A DNA stretch of 64,000 nucleotides from positions 215,888 through 279,887 of the forward strand of contig VWZW01004694.1 of the NCBI GenBank assembly GCA_013397115.1, given 5' to 3'. A program made the position numbers and the translations under genes. Of the stretch, positions 12,564-24,247 are shown in pieces; positions within the stretch are counted from its first letter, which is position 1; each line of letters opens with the position of its first letter. This DNA comes from Edolisoma coerulescens. Its lineage: Eukaryota > Chordata > Aves > Passeriformes > Campephagidae. The notes below the pieces were generated by a model. The model saw only the letters and a list, made by a program, of their open reading frames with translations, made no database searches and was not told where the DNA came from.

Positions 12564-13450
12564 AAACTTCTCATTGCTCAGTCACCATCCCCTGGTTCTG
12601 CATTGCTTCTAGGTGCCCCTGCCTTCCCCCCAAAAAATTGCTGTTTGCTTTAGGCCTTTAGTGAGAGTTGTGCCACAGTGTCCGGAGCCTGCTGGTAGTG
12701 AGTGGCCACGTCACCGACCACCTCTGGGATTCAAGTAGGAGCACCCGAAAGAGACAAAGACGTGTTTACATCATGCTTAGATAAGGGCTGACCTTTGAGT
12801 TTTTCTGGTGTAGTGGCATTCCAGAATCAGTATCTGGTCAAGGACAGACTTTGAAGCGTTTGTACTGTTCTGACCTGCCTGATCTTGGCTATGGAGCACC
12901 ATCTCCCTGAGAAATTCTTCTTTCCAGTAGTGTCAGGGATGTATCAGAACTTGGTAGGTCCTTTTAAAGCGCTCCCAGGCCTGCTGCCCAGGAAGGTGCT
13001 GTCATTCAGGTGCATAACCAGGCCATCATGTAACGCATAAACAAAGCAGGGAGGGATTCGTTACACCTTTGGGGAGCCCTGCCAGCCATGGGCTTGGTTT
13101 AACGAGGCGCTGCTGGTTCTCAGGCAGCTGATGGGGAGGGCAGGTGTGTGCAGGCAGGGCTGGGTTGTGCTGTGTCCTTGGCTCTGTGTGCCTCGAGGAC
13201 CCCCGTGCTGGACTGCGGCCGCTCGCGGGTTGGCGATACTCAGCTCTGCCTCGCGGCTGAGATCCTCTAAAGGCGTGAGCTGTGCAGAGTGAGGATCAGG
13301 AGGGAGCAGCTCTGCCTCTGCCAGGAGGTGAGGAAGGCAGGTTGGAGCTTCCCCCCGTGGAGAATCCCGGCTTCCCTGCCTGGGTGTGACTGGAGGCAGC
13401 AGCGCCTGAGAAACCTGTGGGACTGTGAAAGGGCCCAGCTGCCCTTTGGG

Positions 13451-13636
13451 GCTGGGGAGGCCCTGGCACAGGGTGCCCAGAGCAGCTGTGGCTGCCCCAT
13501 CCCTGCAAGTGCCCAAGGCCAGGCTGGACGGGGCTTGGGGCAGCCTGGGACAATGGAAGGTGTCCCTGCCCGTGGCAGGGAGTGGCACTGGATGGGCTTA
13601 AAGGTCCCTTCCAATCCAAACCATTCCATGATTTTA
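13451..13636 (+). repeat. CR1 LINE 3' fragment
   Basis: This is a clear CR1 3' UTR copy in + orientation. It contains in order the 'cagagcagctgtggctgcc' block, the 'ccaaggccaggctggac' block, the 'ggaaggtgtccctgccc' block and the final 'aggtcccttccaatccaaac' followed by a 'cattccatgatttta' tail. It is truncated at the 5' end. Overlapping open frames of 107-175 residues on both strands here are read through this repeat and are not genes. Confidence 0.95.
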
Positions 13637-15361
13637 TGTTGCTGTCAGCATGTTGGGATCAGGAACTGCTTGTGAAACGTGGTTCAGAGAAGGGCATGGA
13701 ATTTCTCCCAGTGCTAGAGGGTTGCTGACTGAAATCTGGTTTTGTGTGGCTGAGTGATGGTTTAGAAGGTCACCAAAGTCCTGTTGTTTCTGTGTCCCTG
13801 TGCTAATACATATAAATAGGAAATATTTCATGTGGCTTGTGCATCTTTATAGAAGTTGCTTTTTGCAGACGGATGGTTTCTTTGGTTGTGTTGGATTTGC
13901 CTGTAGAAAAGTTTAATCAGAATTTGTCAATTATTTTTGGCTGGTTAGTGACTTATGCTAAGTAGCAACATAGGCATGAACTGGTGAGTGGTAGGTGATT
14001 TAGTCTCTCTAATCCTCAACTTCAGTCTGTACCATGGAAAAATTTTCTGAAAAGGTAATGAAACCAAATATTTAACTGGGACTTATCTTTCAGCTCAGGT
14101 TTTCTTATCTGGAAAGTCACTGCTTGGCTGGCAGTTGCATCAAGCTGCTGAGAGGGAGCTGCAGTTCCTAGTGACCAACTTCTCACACCACTGGCTTCCC
14201 ACAGAACCTTTCCAAGGGTCAGACAGTCCCTGCAGTGTTCAGTTGTGGTTGTTACGATGCCTATGGCCACGATGCCTGAGCACACTTTAATTATTCCCAT
14301 TTACTGATGGGAAATCCGAGCACCCTCTGCACTTTGGTGTTGCAGTGAATCATTTCACAGCCCGTGCGTTGTCTCCTCCCTGCACTGCGTCACATTGTGC
14401 TGCCGGGATTTCAGAGTTGCTGGGCTTGGAGTAGTAATTAAGATTTCTCACAAAGAACTGCTTTTCCCAGCACTAATTTCCAAGTCCTGTGTTGGAGAGG
14501 AACACTTTGGGGCACTTGGGTTGGGGCTTGCTTGAGGAGTGGTCGCAGTTGGTGCAAACTGACTGAGAAATGTGATTTAGAGATTCCGATTTTTCTCCCT
14601 TGATTATGTTTTTCAAGTGAGAACATGATAATGAAGCCTGTATCTCAAGGGCCATTAAATAATATTTCTCAAATCTGTGACTTCATGGAACCGTAATTCA
14701 GATGGCAGATCCCACATGTAATTCAGGTATCAAATCTCACGCCATGGGGGCTAAGGAAGCTTTTCCTACTGGTCACAAAGATATTTCACTAAATTATTTA
14801 TGCAGAGCAATCCTGAAAGTTTGTCTCTTACTCTTTCTCACTTTTTCAGTCACCGGCTTGACACGTCGCGTGTTGTTTTTTGTTGAATTTTAGCTGTGCT
14901 TGTAGGTACTAGTGACAGCACGGTGCTTAACTGTATTTTTCAGCTGTTTGTGAGAATTTGCTTATGTGTTGTCCGAGTTGTTGTTAGTTTCAGCAGCGAT
15001 GTGTTGGTCAGAAGTCCTGCAAGCTCTTTCAGTCGGGAAGAGAGAGCAAATCCTGAAGTGTTCTTGCTTAGCATTTGAAAGCAGAACAATAGAGTGGTTG
15101 ATTGTTCAAAAATGCTTAATCAGGTATCCGAAGTAGGACACTCCAAGTCCCTCTTGCTTTTAAGGAAAGAGGGCAAACACGAATAGTCAGTTATTTCTCA
15201 AAGAGATGCTGGTCCTGGTACACCTTTTATAGATATTATGGGTGACTAATAAGTTGTTCCTGACTTCTATTAGAGCCTCAACGCCCGTGCAGACCCCACC
15301 GGAGAATGGCAGGGAGGTTTGGTGGGTTTGGTGTAGGTCGGTGGCCATCCACAGACCTCAG

Positions 15362-15433
15362 GTAAGGCAGTGTGGTTGTCTTTCATCCAAGAGGGAGTTT
15401 GGTGCTTCGGTTGAAATTTATCTTCCTAGGCTG
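15362..15433. repeat. Unnamed ~72-bp repeat, copy 1 (5' of a CR1 tail)
   Basis: From 'taaggcagtgtggttgtctt' to 'cttcctaggctga' this stretch matches 24013-24083 at roughly 80% with small indels, by manual alignment. The shared core includes 'ttcayccaag', 'ggttkaaattta' and 'cttyctaggytga'. It directly abuts a CR1 3' tail at 15437. I do not recognise the family. It could be part of an older CR1 subfamily or the head of a composite element. Confidence 0.55.
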
Positions 15434-15472
15434 AATGCCCCTTCCACCCCAAACCAGTCTGGGATTCTGTGA
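15434..15472 (+). repeat. CR1 3' tail fragment (very short)
   Basis: Only the last ~36 bases of the CR1 3' end are present, 'ccccttccaccccaaaccag' followed by 'tctgggattctgtga', in + orientation. The upstream CR1 body is absent and is replaced by the unnamed repeat at 15362-15433. Confidence 0.75.
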
Positions 15473-17227
15473 ACCAGCACTTGGTGCTGGGTCACGTGTG
15501 CAAGGAATAAGGTTCGGATCAGTGCTGTGGTTCCGGAAAACATTTGAATTTGGTGTGTGGGGTGTTGAATGCAGACAAAACATCTTTCTGGCAGATGCCT
15601 TTACTGCCCCTGCAGCATTTCGGGTTGTTCTGTTCAGTCAGGTCTTCTCTCCCTGTTTCTCAGGCTGTGCTGGGCTGGTGTATGGAGGATAATGGAGAGG
15701 ACTGGGGACGATTTGGTGTCTGGTACTGCCAGTAAGCTGCTCTTTGTCTCTGTAGCCCTTACCCAGTGGGGCAACAAGTAAAAACAGGCTGTAGCTCAGA
15801 ATTTTTAGGAGTTGTGGGTGACACTGTGGCTAGGGTTGTATAAATATTTACTTTACTTTTCATTGGAAAAAGCCTGTCACAACATCTGAAGCAGCAGAAA
15901 AAAATTTTTGAGAAGTCTTTGAATGTGAACTGGTGTTAAAAACCCAGTGTGGTACTTGTCTGCTTTGCTGCAGTCTCCTCTGAAATTGAAGTCGGTGTTT
16001 GAGCGAGGGAAAGGGGCCCTGTCTAGAGCTGATCTCCAGTATTGAAGTCTGGTGTACCTCTGTGGGGGATGGGGAAAGACTTCTGTACTGTGTTACGCCA
16101 GCATTTGGGAGCAGCCACGGCTCAGAGCTGCGTTTTTATTCATGCTGGTACTGACAGAAGACAAAAAATGACTGTATGGCTGAGATTAGAATTACTGCAT
16201 GGCTGAGATTACAAGTGGAGCAACGATGAACGTGGAATTCCTTAAGGAAGAGATTGTAAAGGTACTCCCAGGTGTCTTCCTCAAAGATTTGGGGTTTCAT
16301 TCTGCAGTGACATGGGCTTCCCCCCTGCTTTGTTCTCTCCTCCCCCAGATCCATTCTGGTTGCACTCGCTCAGCAGTGCTAGACTTCCAGCTGGGGGAAA
16401 ATGTTTTTCTTGCTAAACTGGCACTACCCCAAGAGATTTTTCCACGGAGCGTGTTTTGGGCACACCCTGGATATGGGGCGTTTTGCAAGTGTCTCGTTTC
16501 AAAGGCTTGGAGAGCTCAGTGTCTTTGCTGGGCCGCCCTCAGATAAAACGCTTTAGGTAGGAGAGAACGTAAAAAATTGGCTTAGGATTTATGTGCTGGA
16601 TTTCGGAATGAAAGGAAGGGCTTAAAAATATAAATAGGTGAGGGCCTGTGTATTGACTAGGAATTCAGATGGGAAGTGAGAAGAGAAGCTTGAATTGCTG
16701 TTGGGTTTGTTGCAGTTGCCCTTCACATCTCTGGAGCCAGCTGGGAATGATTCAACTCTCCAGTGCATTCGGAGTTGTCTCTGGTTGTGGCTCTCTGCAT
16801 TTGAAAGATTTGCTTTCACTTGGAGTACTGAAATGGTTTGCTTAAGTAACATCCAGCTCCTTCTTTTCTTTATCTTTTTTTTTTTTTTTTCTGTCCTATT
16901 TCTTTTCTTTTCACCACCCTCTGACCTTCCCTGGGATAAGGTTACTTTCTGGAATGCCTGCTCCAGGTTTGACCTCAGCACTGAAGAAGCTATTTATGGG
17001 AAGGGTACCTGGCACAGGCATGCCGAGTTAAGGATTTGCTATCGACGCCGGGGATTTTCCTGTAGAACGTGCTGTTTCATTGCGTTGCATCAGCAGCGAG
17101 GGGGACGATGCTTCGGTGAAAGAGAATGTTTAAAAGGGGACACTCAGAGTCTTGTGCTGTCGAGACCTTCAGTTCACTGCTTTTGTTACGACGACGGAGT
17201 GGCTCAAAAATTTTGTGGCAAATTGGT

Positions 17228-17392
17228 CGTGTCGAGGGTGTTTTCCCTGTCGCCTGCCCCTCGCGGAGGCAGCCCGAGCTCGGTGCCAGGCCCTGCCCGT
17301 GCCGGCCGGGCGCGGAGGGGTCACCCCGGGCTGCGTTCGGAGCTGCCGCGCCGGCTGGGAGCCGTCGGGGCGCGAGGGGAGCCCCTCGGCAG
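17228..17392. promoter_or_regulatory. Intragenic CpG islet
   Basis: About 23 CpGs fall in roughly 165 bases by hand count, in a GC-rich block within AT-rich intron. Islets like this can be alternative or antisense promoters, enhancers, or GC-rich relics. Long open frames crossing it on both strands (up to 267 codons from about 16695) reflect lack of AT-rich stops and show no protein family I recognise. Function is inferred only. Confidence 0.4.
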
Positions 17393-17653
17393 ATGGCTGT
17401 TCTCTCCCCGGTGCTCGTGTGCCACCACGGTGTCTCAGCTGCAAAACGAGATGTTCCCTGCGATAGTGGTGGCACAGCTCGGCTGGCACATCTCGTGACG
17501 CTCCTGCTTCTGAGGCACATTAATTCCTGCTGCCTTATGAATGAGCACAGGGTGCTCTCGCCGCAACTCTGTGATTCTCAAGCAGCCTCAGTTTTAAAGA
17601 GTTAGAGCTCCCGTGTCTGTTAAATCTGTGCCTCCTGCCTGTGTAAAATACAC

Positions 17654-17836
17654 TCCCAGAATCACGGAGTGGTTTAGGTGGGAAAGGCCCTTTGAGCCCA
17701 TCCCATCCCACCCCTGCCATGGCAGGGACACCTTCTGCTGTCCCGGGGTGCTCCCAGCCCCGTCCGTCCTGCCCTCGGACACTCGAAGGGATCCAGGGGC
17801 AGCCACAGCTGCTCTGCTCAGCACGGGCTTCCAGAG
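17654..17836 (-). repeat. CR1 LINE 3' fragment
   Basis: The 3' end lies on the left ('ccagaatcacggagtggttt' then 'ggtgggaaaggccc'), so the element is in - orientation. It continues through the 'cctgccatggcagggacacc' and 'gatccaggggcagccacagc' blocks before truncation. Several CpG-type changes mark it as moderately diverged. Confidence 0.9.
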
Positions 17837-17935
17837 AGTTTTGAATGTCATTTTGCTGCCTCAAAAGTGCCTCCTGACAGGGAGGATTTGTGAAAAGTGA
17901 CTTCATTTGGCTGCTGGCTTAATGAAATATTCATT

Positions 17936-17974
17936 NNNNNNNNNNNNNNNNNNNNNNNNNNNNNNNNNNNNNNN
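17936..17974. other. Assembly gap (39 N) followed by poly-A
   Basis: Thirty-nine unresolved bases are followed at 17975 by a run of about 12 A. The gap probably reflects a homopolymer or simple repeat that failed to assemble, so its true length is unknown. It lies within the large intron and does not affect coding sequence. Confidence 0.98.
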
Positions 17975-20580
17975 AAAAAAAAAAAATACACCCCCCATTA
18001 TAATAGTGACTTTTTTTATATCGGGCTCGAAATATTTGATCATCGTATTACCCAAAGAGGGAACTAAGGATGATCAGGGTTCTCCTCATGCAGCAGAGGT
18101 TTAGGCTTTTGTATTTTGTGACATTTTAGCAGTTTCCATAGTAACACATAACGATGTTGTAAGAAATGTTGCAAGAATTTTATTTGTAAAAGGGAGGACT
18201 TTCAAATATTAATGGAAAGCAATGTGAATTGGAGGGAAATGTGTGTGATGGGAGGCAGAGGGGGAAGGGTTTGATGTAGTGCCCGGAGCGAGCAGCCATC
18301 CGTAGATTGAACTGGTCTTGGCCAGCAAACAGGAAAATAAAAGAGCTTCAGTCATCTTGGGAATGTTTGCCACGAAATCTTTCCTCTCTGGTGCTGTTGG
18401 TGAAGCTTGGGAATATTCTGCTGTCGCTCGTTCTCCTGGTCCAGGTAAAGAATTTTCTATCTCCAAAGTGCTTCCCCTCCCAGCCCATGTGCAGTTGGAG
18501 CTCATTTCTTTCCATGATATTAAAGATTTGGAGCTGTTACCCCATTGGCGTTCATGGGGGGCTCTAGGCTTATCTGAGATAAAATTGGATGTCTTCATTT
18601 AGAAGCCTTTGAGGCAGCTCATAGGCTCAGTCTGCATTTCCTGAATTCCCTGGTGGCTCCCCCTTAATACCCAGTGCTGAGCTTTGGCTGTTTCAGGGCT
18701 GGTGATGTTGCATTAGCAAATCCATTCCACTCTTGAGAGGGAACCAGAGAGGTTTGATGTGGGTGCCATAGGCAGAAATCGCCCGAGCAGTGCTGAGCAG
18801 GTTCCTGTGCCCAGAGCTGGCCGGTGTGTGCCTCCTGTGCCTTCCTGCAGCCTGGCAGGGAGGTGGCAGGCACAGAGCACACCCTCTGTGTGCTCACGGG
18901 GCAGGGACCTGTGATCCGGAGGGGAGACCCGAGCCAGGGACAGCTGTGTTTGAAGGTGCTCCAGTGCTCAGCGATCCTGGCTCTGCCCTGGCAAAATTTC
19001 CCTGCTGCGGTCCCAGCTCCTGCTCCGTGTGGTTTGATGGGAGGAGGTGATGGCTCTGCCTGTTCCTAGTGGCTTTTTTCTCCACTCGAGTCCCACACCC
19101 CAGTGGCCCGGGAGAGAATATTTCTGTTCAGCAGCTGTTGCTATTCCTAGGCTGGGACAGTTGAATGAATAAAAATCGCAGCAGCTAAATCTGCCTATTT
19201 TTGTGTGAATTGGAGCCCTTCTCCATGTGACTTCTGCTGTCCCAGTGCTGGCTATTTCAAAAAAATGAGACAATCAGCCTTCTGTAGATCTGCATTTTGA
19301 ATGCAGAACACTTGCAGGGCTCTTGCTCCATGTATGCAACATTTTGTGGTGTTGGCTTTTTACTGTCTCGGGCTAAAACAAGAAAGTGATTCTCTCTCTG
19401 CTCCTTTCATGTCGTAGGTAGCTCTCCTGCCATTAGCAGAGATTTCTGAAAGTCAAAGGCAAGGTACTGTTTATACTGAGACAGCAGAAAATAATGTGAA
19501 GAAACCAAGCACATTAGGAAATCTCCCAAGGCATTAACCACTTTTCCTATGTCAGGGTGGATTAAATTGATACAGATTAATTTTCAAGTATTTTTCATTG
19601 TAATAGACACAGCAGAGTGTCATGTAATGACTTCTCCTGGGTTCGTTGTGCATATATTGGTCAAAACCATCCCATTTTAAATAAAATAAATCTGTTTGAG
19701 TAGTAGCCAGCCACTTAAAGAAGATTCTTCAGTGTGATGATTCATATTGTGCCTAAAGACAGCTTTCCATATTCAGCCCTCACTCGCTCCCCCCTACCAT
19801 CCCTCTTTCCCTGCCTCTGGAAATGGGCAGGAAGCCTGAACCAGCTTAACTCTTAGTTATTTAAACCTGCTTTTAATAAGTGATACTTGTAAAAAAATCT
19901 TACCTGAAGGCTCTGATTGACATTGTGCTGTGTATTAGATGTTAACCTGGTTTATGAAGTGTGTAACTGCTGCTTTTTCTTTTTTAGCTGCTTTTTTCCT
20001 GAATGTGAGCTATTCTTTGAATTCTTTCTAACAGGCTGGAATTACATCTGTCTCCAGTTACAGTGGTTCTGTGCTGGTTCACTCCTTTGTGTGAATCTTT
20101 TACTTGTCAGACCTGCCCTAGTGCCCCTTCTGTCCCTCTGCATCACCTCTCCTGGGGTATTCACGGCCAGGTCTTTTTAATGGAAAGAGCTGTAGTTCTT
20201 TTTGGAGCTCATTCTCCTGCGTGCTGGCTCTTGAGATAGTATTTATTTTCAAAATAGTATCCTCTGAGGAGAGAAAATTTTCTTAACCCATCCTAGTTGT
20301 CATGGCACAGCTCTGCCTTTGTTTTTCCCCCTTTGCTCTCTGTACCAGGGGTGCTTTGGTTATGTTAAACTCCTGAAACCAAACGCCCTCCAGGCTGGGT
20401 ACAGGTAAGCCCTGATCAGATTAGCTGCTCTGCAAATTGAGTTGGTTATTGTACCAATGTTTTCTTGTGCTTGAGCAATGAATTTGTGTGCCAGGACAAG
20501 GTGCTCCTCTCTGAAAAATTAAAGGAAAAATGACTTGATTAAGGGTTTCGGTGGCTTTATGAAGAGCTAGTGAAAATTAT

Positions 20581-20676
20581 CACAGAATATCCAGAGTTGG
20601 AAGAGACCCACAAGGATCACCCAGTCCAGCTCCTGGCCCTGCACAGACACCCCAACAATCCCACCCTGTGCCTGTT
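20581..20676 (-). repeat. CR1 LINE 3' fragment
   Basis: It begins 'cacagaatatccagagttgg' and runs through 'aagagacccacaaggatcac', 'ccagtccagctcctggccc' and 'accccaacaatcccaccctg'. This is the CR1 subfamily found in many songbird genomes, in - orientation and 5'-truncated. The differing tail sequence sets it apart from the neighbouring copies. Confidence 0.85.
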
Positions 20677-21304
20677 TCCCTCCCACACCTTAAAAAGATG
20701 CTCTGTGAAAACTCTGTGGTGCTCAGTGATGCAGCTCCTTGAAAGAGGAGGATGAGGAGAAAATGTTGTGGGTGTTTTCTTCGTTGTTGTCATGTCTGTG
20801 AAGATTTTGGTTGTAAATTCCCAGATGCTTTTAGTTGTGATGCTTGGAACAAGCAATGACTGCAGGACTCCAGCAGGGAGGGAACCTCTGCAGCCCCTCA
20901 CAGCACTAACGAGGTGGTCCCCACTAATGAGGGTCTGTTGCTGGAGCTGAGTGTTACTGGGTGAATCTGCTGGAGGAATCCTCTCTTTATTGTTTTCCTC
21001 TGATGTTGCGGCATTCCTCAAAATCCCTTTCATCTACTTCTTGTCTGCTTGTTAACAACCATCTGCATGCAGAGCACTTGGCTACTTTCAGTCTTTGCCT
21101 TATATAATTGAAATTTTCCCCCCTCTTCCTTTTGGAGCTTTCTGGTAGGATTTTTTTATTCCTCTCTGATGTAGGTGTTTGAATTTTTCAGCTAGTCAAA
21201 CTAGAACATAAAGTGATGTTCCTGTTCTGGGCTTGCTACCGTTGTTGTACTGAGGAAAAAAAAATTGGTTTTACTTAAATTTATTGGGCCTGGGAGAAAA
21301 CTTT

Positions 21305-21470
21305 GTTGCCCAGAGCATTTGTGGCTGCCCCATCCCTGGAAATGCCCAAAGCCAGGTTGGATGAGCCTTGGAGCAGCCTGGGATAGTGGAAGGTGTCCCT
21401 GCCCATGGCAGGGAGTGGTACTGGATGGGCTTTAAGGTCCCTCCCAACCCAAACCAGTCTGTGATTCCGT
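21305..21470 (+). repeat. CR1 LINE 3' fragment
   Basis: This is a + oriented copy from 'ttgcccagagcatttgtggc' to 'accagtctgtgattccgt'. Internal blocks include 'gtggaaggtgtccctgccc' and 'atggcagggagtggtactgg'. It is well preserved apart from 5' truncation. Confidence 0.93.
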
Positions 21471-24012
21471 AAAACTGTAATTTTCCTTCCCAGTTTGAGA
21501 GACTGCAACCAAAATTTTCAAGAAAACGTATCCAGGGAAGCCTTTTCTCCTTTTTTTCCTTTTTCTTTTTTTACTCTTGGGTCCTGCAGAGATCTGCTGG
21601 AGTTTTAAAGTGAGTTGGATGCTAATTGCCCAGCGATTGGGGATTTTGTTGGATGAGGAATAGTGGGATGTGCCTGTCCTCGCTGCCCTTGGGAACTGCT
21701 GACCTGGTACAAATGGGAGTATTAATTGAAGTAATGGAGCTCTCCTGTGTTTCACTTCATTTCTGAGAGTAGCTTGTCCAAAAGCATCTTGGTTTATTTA
21801 TTTAGCTGATGCTTGGTGAGATAAAGGGGGTTCTGAGAATTTGTGATTATCTCCTTAGCTGTGGCTCGTGCTGCTGTCTCAGAATGCCGGGGAGCAGACA
21901 GGTAGCTCCCCTCCTCCTCCTCTCTGCCACGGAGAGCAGCAGCTGCCCGACTCCCTCCAGGATTAATCATCTCCATCAAACCTCTGATCGGTTTTTGACA
22001 CACATTAGGGCAGAGAGCTGAATGGAAAAGTGTTGTCTTCCTTGACAGAGATGTCTCGGAGAATGTAGAAATCCATGCAGAAATCTCCCTTTTCCAGTCA
22101 CTGTAATTGCCTGTTAGCTCAGAGCTGGGTAATGTCACTTCTAAAGCTGCATTTACTGCACAAGATTGTATGATAATTTCAGAGGGACATCTTCCCTTTT
22201 GCCAAGGTTTTTTTCTTTTTTATTTACATGAAGACGTCCCCCCTCTCTAGCAGTCGTGAACTCCCTGGCCCTTCGAGCGAGCTGACAGTGCAGAGCTGCC
22301 CTGGCTGCATTACAGTTCCAGTTCTTACCACAGCTCCTTCCAGCTCCTCTAATGAAAAAAATTTGTCATATCTCATCCAGAGCTGGGAATCCTCTAGGTC
22401 TGGGGAGGTGCAAATGTGTAATGGTTTGGCTGCAGATCCCACTTGGCCCTCTGGACCCTTGGAGGCTGTGCAGTAATGGACTCGCAGCCACGGCTCTTTG
22501 TTTCTGGTACAATGACTTTTGTGTTGGCTTTTGTTGTGAAACTCTTGGCTTCAAAGTTTGTGAATGTGTTTGAAAACCTCCCATGTGTTCTACGCTTTCT
22601 TCTGACATGTGCAGTAATGCTGGATGGGCGGGGAGCAGAATGCTGGCCCAAGGCAGGGCAGTGTCCAGCTCAGCCCGGGGTACCCCCGCGGCGGGGAGCG
22701 GTCCCGTTCTCTGCGTGGTTGTGCGTCAGCCCTGGGCCTGGGGAGGGCTCTCAGCCTGACCACGCTGTTTGCAGCACTTGTCAGAAATCTCAGTGGATTG
22801 AGAACCTCTGTTTTTGTGTGAACCTTTTTTTTACCAAGTATTAAGGTCTGGAAGATACTGTAATACTCCAAACTATTCTCATTTGCTGCCTTTCCTCGTG
22901 GATTACTTGACTGAAAGTTGCCCCAGCTCAGTTTTTTTGGCTCTTGTCCTGGCTTTTAGATACGTGAATGTGACATGCTTTGCTTCTGCTTGTAAATAAA
23001 AAAATTAAATAAAATAAAAGGTCTAGTATTCCCTTCTCTAGAAAAGCCCAACTCCTAGAAAGCGGTGACTGCAGGGTGAGTAATGCTCCATTCACTCCCA
23101 TTCCCTCTTCCCCCCAAAAGAACAGGAAAACCCTCCTGAACACATCTTTGATTAAAAAATTCTCCTGATGAGATTGATGTCTTGATTTTTTGAGAGACTG
23201 AGGTTTGGGATAACGATGGAAGCTCTGCTTCTTGGATGAGATGTTTCAATGCCACCAATCAAAACATCTAAAAATATCCCATCTTCAAAAAGAATCTATT
23301 CTTGCAAATTGGAGCCCAGTATTAGAGAACATACTGATGGTTGCAAAGGGTCCACATTAAAGAAACAGACCAATATTCCTCTCTCTTTTCTCCCTTTCCA
23401 ACTCCTTAGAGAATTGCTGGATATTTGTTGCGGGCTTTACACAGGATGAAAATAAAATTAGTCTGAGGTGCTCCAAACTGTGGCACTTGAACTGCAGTGG
23501 AGTTTGCTCAGAAGGTGGAAAGTGGCCTGATTTCTCTACAGATACTTTTATCCTGCCTCCTGCCTTGTGTCTTGGCATGAAACAAACATTATCTAGTCCT
23601 TGTGAAAAGTCCTGGAGTAGAGAGTGTGTCTTGGCTGAATGTGATTAAAAAGGCTGAGGAAAATCTATCCAAGAAAAATAAATTTCTGGTGGAGTGGCCA
23701 ACAGAGTGTGTGACATGAATCACTTCTGGAGGGCTGGGGGGTGGTACAGAGAGGTGGTTTTGATTTGGCTCTGGGAAATATGGATGAAATGAGGGGATAA
23801 AGACCCTTTTTCTGTGTCCTTACAGACACAGTTAAAATATAACCATCTCTTTATAGCCTACAATAATTCAGTTCTTGGTGTTTTCTCTCCGCTTCTTCTT
23901 CCCATGCCTTCTCTTTCCACCTTGTACCCTGAACTTCCTGATCTTCTCTAGATCTTGCAGAAGAGCATCTCCCTTTTCTCCTGCTCTGTGGACCATGGAG
24001 CTGGGTATCTTG

Positions 24013-24083
24013 GATAAGGCAGTGTTGGCTTTCACCCAAGCGGGACTTTGAGGTGTTGGTTTAAATTTAACTTTCTAGGTTGA
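24013..24083. repeat. Unnamed ~72-bp repeat, copy 2 (5' of a CR1 fragment)
   Basis: 'ataaggcagtgttggctttc' to 'aactttctaggttgagg' matches 15362-15433. About 37 bases further on a + oriented CR1 fragment starts, so both copies lie upstream of a CR1 3' end in the same orientation. No known family is recognised. Confidence 0.55.
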
Positions 24084-24120
24084 GGTCTCAGTTGTTTTGG
24101 AGCGGAGCAGAAGGGAACCA

Positions 24121-24247
24121 TATCCTGTCCCTGGAAGTGTCCAAGGCCAGGCTGGATGGGGCTTGGAAGGTGTCCTTGCCCATGGCAGGGAGTGGAACAA
24201 GGTGGTTTTTAAGGTCCTTTACAACCCAAACCATTCTGGAATTCCGT
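24121..24247 (+). repeat. CR1 LINE 3' fragment (internally shortened)
   Basis: It runs from 'tcctgtccctggaagtgtcc' to 'accattctggaattccgta' in + orientation. Compared with the copies at 13.5 and 21.3 kb it lacks about 20 bases between 'ggatggggcttgg' and 'aaggtgtccttgccc', an internal deletion. Confidence 0.9.

Noticed and set aside
13061..13675. Overlapping open frames of 107-175 codons on both strands
   Set aside because: They cross a CR1 3' fragment and GC-rich flank; this part of CR1 is untranslated.
16695..17498. 267-codon open frame on the + strand
   Set aside because: It runs through a poly-T stretch (a Phe run) and the CpG islet, has no recognisable domain, and lies in intron. Open frames of this size are expected in GC-rich DNA.
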